This document shows, piece after piece, positions 10,084 through 11,620 of a stretch of 11,620 nucleotides of DNA. How positions within the stretch are numbered: position 1 is the first letter of the stretch; each line of letters begins with the position of its first letter. The translations under genes and the position numbers were made by a program. This DNA comes from Nocardioides sp. Lineage in GTDB: Bacteria > Actinomycetota > Actinomycetes > Propionibacteriales > Nocardioidaceae. The notes below the pieces were generated by a model. That model saw nothing but the letters and a program-made list of their open reading frames with translations, did no database searches and was not told the origin of the DNA. Where the stretch lies: the NCBI GenBank assembly GCA_021166815.1, contig JAJPEO010000065.1, positions 1 to 11,620 of the forward strand, written 5' to 3'.

Positions 10084-11418
10084 ATGAGCGACCGTTACCA
10101 AGGCTTCGTCTCCACCCCGATCGGCAAGCTGCTGGTCAAGAACCTCGGCCTGCCGAACCCCACCCGGCTCGAGCGCTGGACCGAGGGCGCCCCGCTGGTG
10201 GACGGCACCGTCGTCCTCGGCGGCGAGGGGCGCCTCTTCCCGACCCTGCCCGCGACCCTCGACGGCCTCGGGATCGCGTCGACGCAAGCGCTGGACGAGG
10301 GGCAGCAGGCCAAGGGGCTCGTGTTCGACGCCACCGGCATCACGGACGCGGCAGGCCTGGTCGCCCTCCAGGAGTTCTTCACCCCCCTCATGCGGCGCCT
10401 CGCGTCGTGCCCCCACGTCGTGGTGATCGGCACGCCACCCGAGTCGGTCGAGGGCTCCGAGCGGGTCGCGCAGCGTGCCCTGGAGGGCTTCACCCGCTCC
10501 CTCGGCAAGGAGATCGGTCGCGGCGGCACGGTCCAGCTCGTCTACGTCGCCCCCGAGGCCGAGGACTCCGTGGACTCGACCCTGGCGTTCTTCCTGAGCC
10601 CCAAGTCGGCCTACGTCTCCGGCCAGGTGGTGCGCGTCGGCGCCCACGGCCCGACCCGTACGGCACCCGTTGCCGACTGGACGCGTCCGCTTGCGGGGAA
10701 GGTCGCGCTCGTGACCGGCGCAAGCCGGGGCATCGGTGAGGAGATCGCCCGGGTGCTCCACCGCGACGGCGCCACCGTGGTCGGCGTCGACGTGCCGCAG
10801 GCCGCCAGCGAGCTGCAGGCCCTGATGCGCGAGCTCGACGGCGACCACCTCGTCCTCGACATCACCGCGCCGGACGCGCCCCAGCGCATCGCCCACCACC
10901 TGCGCGAGCACCACGGGGGTGTCGACGTCGTGGTCCACAACGCGGGCATCACGCGCGACAAGAAGCTGGCCAACATGGCCGTTGACCGGTGGAACAGCGT
11001 CATCGCCGTCAACCTCACCGCCCCCGAGCTGATCACCCGCGAGCTCCTCGACGCCGGGGTCGTCAACGAGGGCGGGCGCATCGTGGGCGTGGCCTCGATC
11101 GCCGGCATCGCCGGCAACGTCGGCCAGACCAACTACGCCGCGTCCAAGGCGGGCGTGATCGGCTTCGTCGAGAGCCTGCGCGACGACCTTCCCGACGGCA
11201 TCACCGTCAACGCCGTGGCCCCCGGCTTCATCATCACCCAGATGACCGCCGCGGTGCCGTTCGCCACCCGCGAGGTGGGTCAGCGCCTCAACGCCATGGC
11301 ACAGGGCGGCCTGCCCGTCGACGTCGCCGAGACCATCGCCTGGTACGCCAGCCCCGGGTCGGGCGCCGTCAACGGCAACACCGTCCGCGTCTGCGGCCAG
11401 ATGATGCTCGGGGCCTGA
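10084..11418 (+). CDS. fabG4: High-molecular-weight 3-oxoacyl-(ACP/CoA) reductase, FabG4-like
   Basis: This enzyme reduces 3-ketoacyl thioesters to 3-hydroxyacyl thioesters with NAD(P)H. At 444 residues it is nearly twice the usual FabG length. An N-terminal flavodoxin-like domain of about 200 residues precedes a C-terminal short-chain dehydrogenase domain, the layout of HMwFabG/FabG4. The SDR domain shows the Rossmann motif TGASRGIG at 211-218, NAG at 286-288, Asn310, and the catalytic Ser338, Tyr351 and Lys355 (YAASK), with PG at 380-381. The N-terminal half lacks a TGxxxGxG motif and is probably not catalytic. ATG at 10084 has GGAGGA about 11 nt upstream. The frame stays open far upstream, but that stretch is antisense to the thiolase. 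It is followed after one base by the HtdX-like gene, forming an operon. Confidence 0.93.
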   Translation: MSDRYQGFVSTPIGKLLVKNLGLPNPTRLERWTEGAPLVDGTVVLGGEGRLFPTLPATLDGLGIASTQALDEGQQAKGLVFDATGITDAAGLVALQEFFTPLMRRLASCPHVVVIGTPPESVEGSERVAQRALEGFTRSLGKEIGRGGTVQLVYVAPEAEDSVDSTLAFFLSPKSAYVSGQVVRVGAHGPTRTAPVADWTRPLAGKVALVTGASRGIGEEIARVLHRDGATVVGVDVPQAASELQALMRELDGDHLVLDITAPDAPQRIAHHLREHHGGVDVVVHNAGITRDKKLANMAVDRWNSVIAVNLTAPELITRELLDAGVVNEGGRIVGVASIAGIAGNVGQTNYAASKAGVIGFVESLRDDLPDGITVNAVAPGFIITQMTAAVPFATREVGQRLNAMAQGGLPVDVAETIAWYASPGSGAVNGNTVRVCGQMMLGA

Positions 11419-11419
11419 C

Positions 11420-11620
11420 GTGGACGCCTCGTGGATCTCCACCCTGGTCCGCGCCGCGCTCCCGGCCGTCCCGGGACTCAACCTGCTGCCGGGCGTGCGC
11501 AAGACCTCCGGGCCCTTCACGCCGCTGGTCCGCGAGCGGCACGGCGTACGCGTCGAGCGCGACCAGGCCGAGCGCTACGCCGCCGTCTGCGGCTTCCCGC
11601 GCAAGGACACCGTCGCGCTG
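11420..11620 (+). CDS. htdX: MaoC-like 3-hydroxyacyl-thioester dehydratase, N-terminus only (HtdX-like)
   Basis: A GTG at 11420, one base after the fabG4 stop, opens 67 codons to the window edge. The product includes VRKTSGPFTPLVRERHGV and ERYAAVCGFPRKDTVAL, typical of the N-terminal region of actinobacterial HtdX/MaoC-like hydratases. The catalytic R-hydratase motif would lie further downstream and cannot be checked. Such enzymes interconvert 3-hydroxyacyl and enoyl thioesters, the step next to the FabG4 reaction. The one-base gap indicates translational coupling, and only a weak purine-rich ribosome binding site is seen in the end of fabG4. The position directly after fabG4 matches M. tuberculosis gene order and is part of the reason for the symbol. 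Confidence 0.78.
   Translation, partial: MDASWISTLVRAALPAVPGLNLLPGVRKTSGPFTPLVRERHGVRVERDQAERYAAVCGFPRKDTVAL

Noticed and set aside
10027..11520. Minus-strand open frame of about 500 codons opposite fabG4
   Set aside because: It is low-complexity antisense translation, while the plus strand has full SDR motifs and a ribosome binding site.

Overview
The window comes from a high-GC actinobacterium. Codon third positions are almost all G or C, GTG starts are common, -10 boxes follow the TANNNT pattern, and gene content and order resemble mycobacteria and Nocardioides-type genomes. A member of Propionibacteriales/Nocardioidaceae is my best guess, but the sequence alone does not prove the genus. 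No rRNA, tRNA, CRISPR array, insertion sequence or phage gene is visible. Nearly all of the window is coding, and no gene-free stretch exceeds about 170 bases.

Region 1 (1-2885, minus strand): the start of carAB, encoding the two subunits of carbamoyl-phosphate synthetase. carA is complete and carB runs off the left edge after 526 codons. carA has its own promoter and a 41-nt leader that folds as a PyrR-binding hairpin sequestering the ribosome binding site.

Region 2 (2886-5722): two genes unrelated to pyrimidine synthesis. They are a plus-strand acetyl-CoA hydrolase/CoA-transferase family gene and a minus-strand phospholipase D-like (two HKD motifs) gene. They converge with only 5 nt between their stop codons and separate carAB from the rest of the pyrimidine genes.

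Region 3 (5760-8593, minus strand): pyrR-pyrB-pyrC, translationally coupled by 4-nt and 1-nt overlaps. The promoter and leader upstream of pyrR are a near copy of those upstream of carA: 39 of 41 leader bases match and both share GGTAGGGTCG at the -10 region. The pyrR product is the RNA-binding regulator that should act on both leaders. When UMP/UTP is high, PyrR should stabilise both hairpins and block translation of pyrR-pyrB-pyrC and of carA-carB together, so the physically split pathway stays co-regulated. PyrB uses the carbamoyl phosphate made by CarAB, and PyrC closes the ring to dihydroorotate.

Region 4 (8594-11620): a lipid/acyl-CoA module. A FadA2-like thiolase (minus) is divergent from a high-molecular-weight FabG4-like ketoacyl reductase (plus), which is followed after one base by the start of an HtdX/MaoC-like dehydratase. 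The order and orientation match the Mycobacterium tuberculosis fadA2 / fabG4-htdX locus as I recall it. A perfect 12-bp inverted repeat just after the thiolase stop probably ends its transcript and abuts the pyrR -10 box. The 165-nt divergent region has candidate promoters for both sides and a 7-bp-arm inverted repeat covering the proposed thiolase -35 box.

I see no clearly novel system. The most interesting feature is the duplicated PyrR-responsive promoter/leader on the two halves of a split pyr operon.
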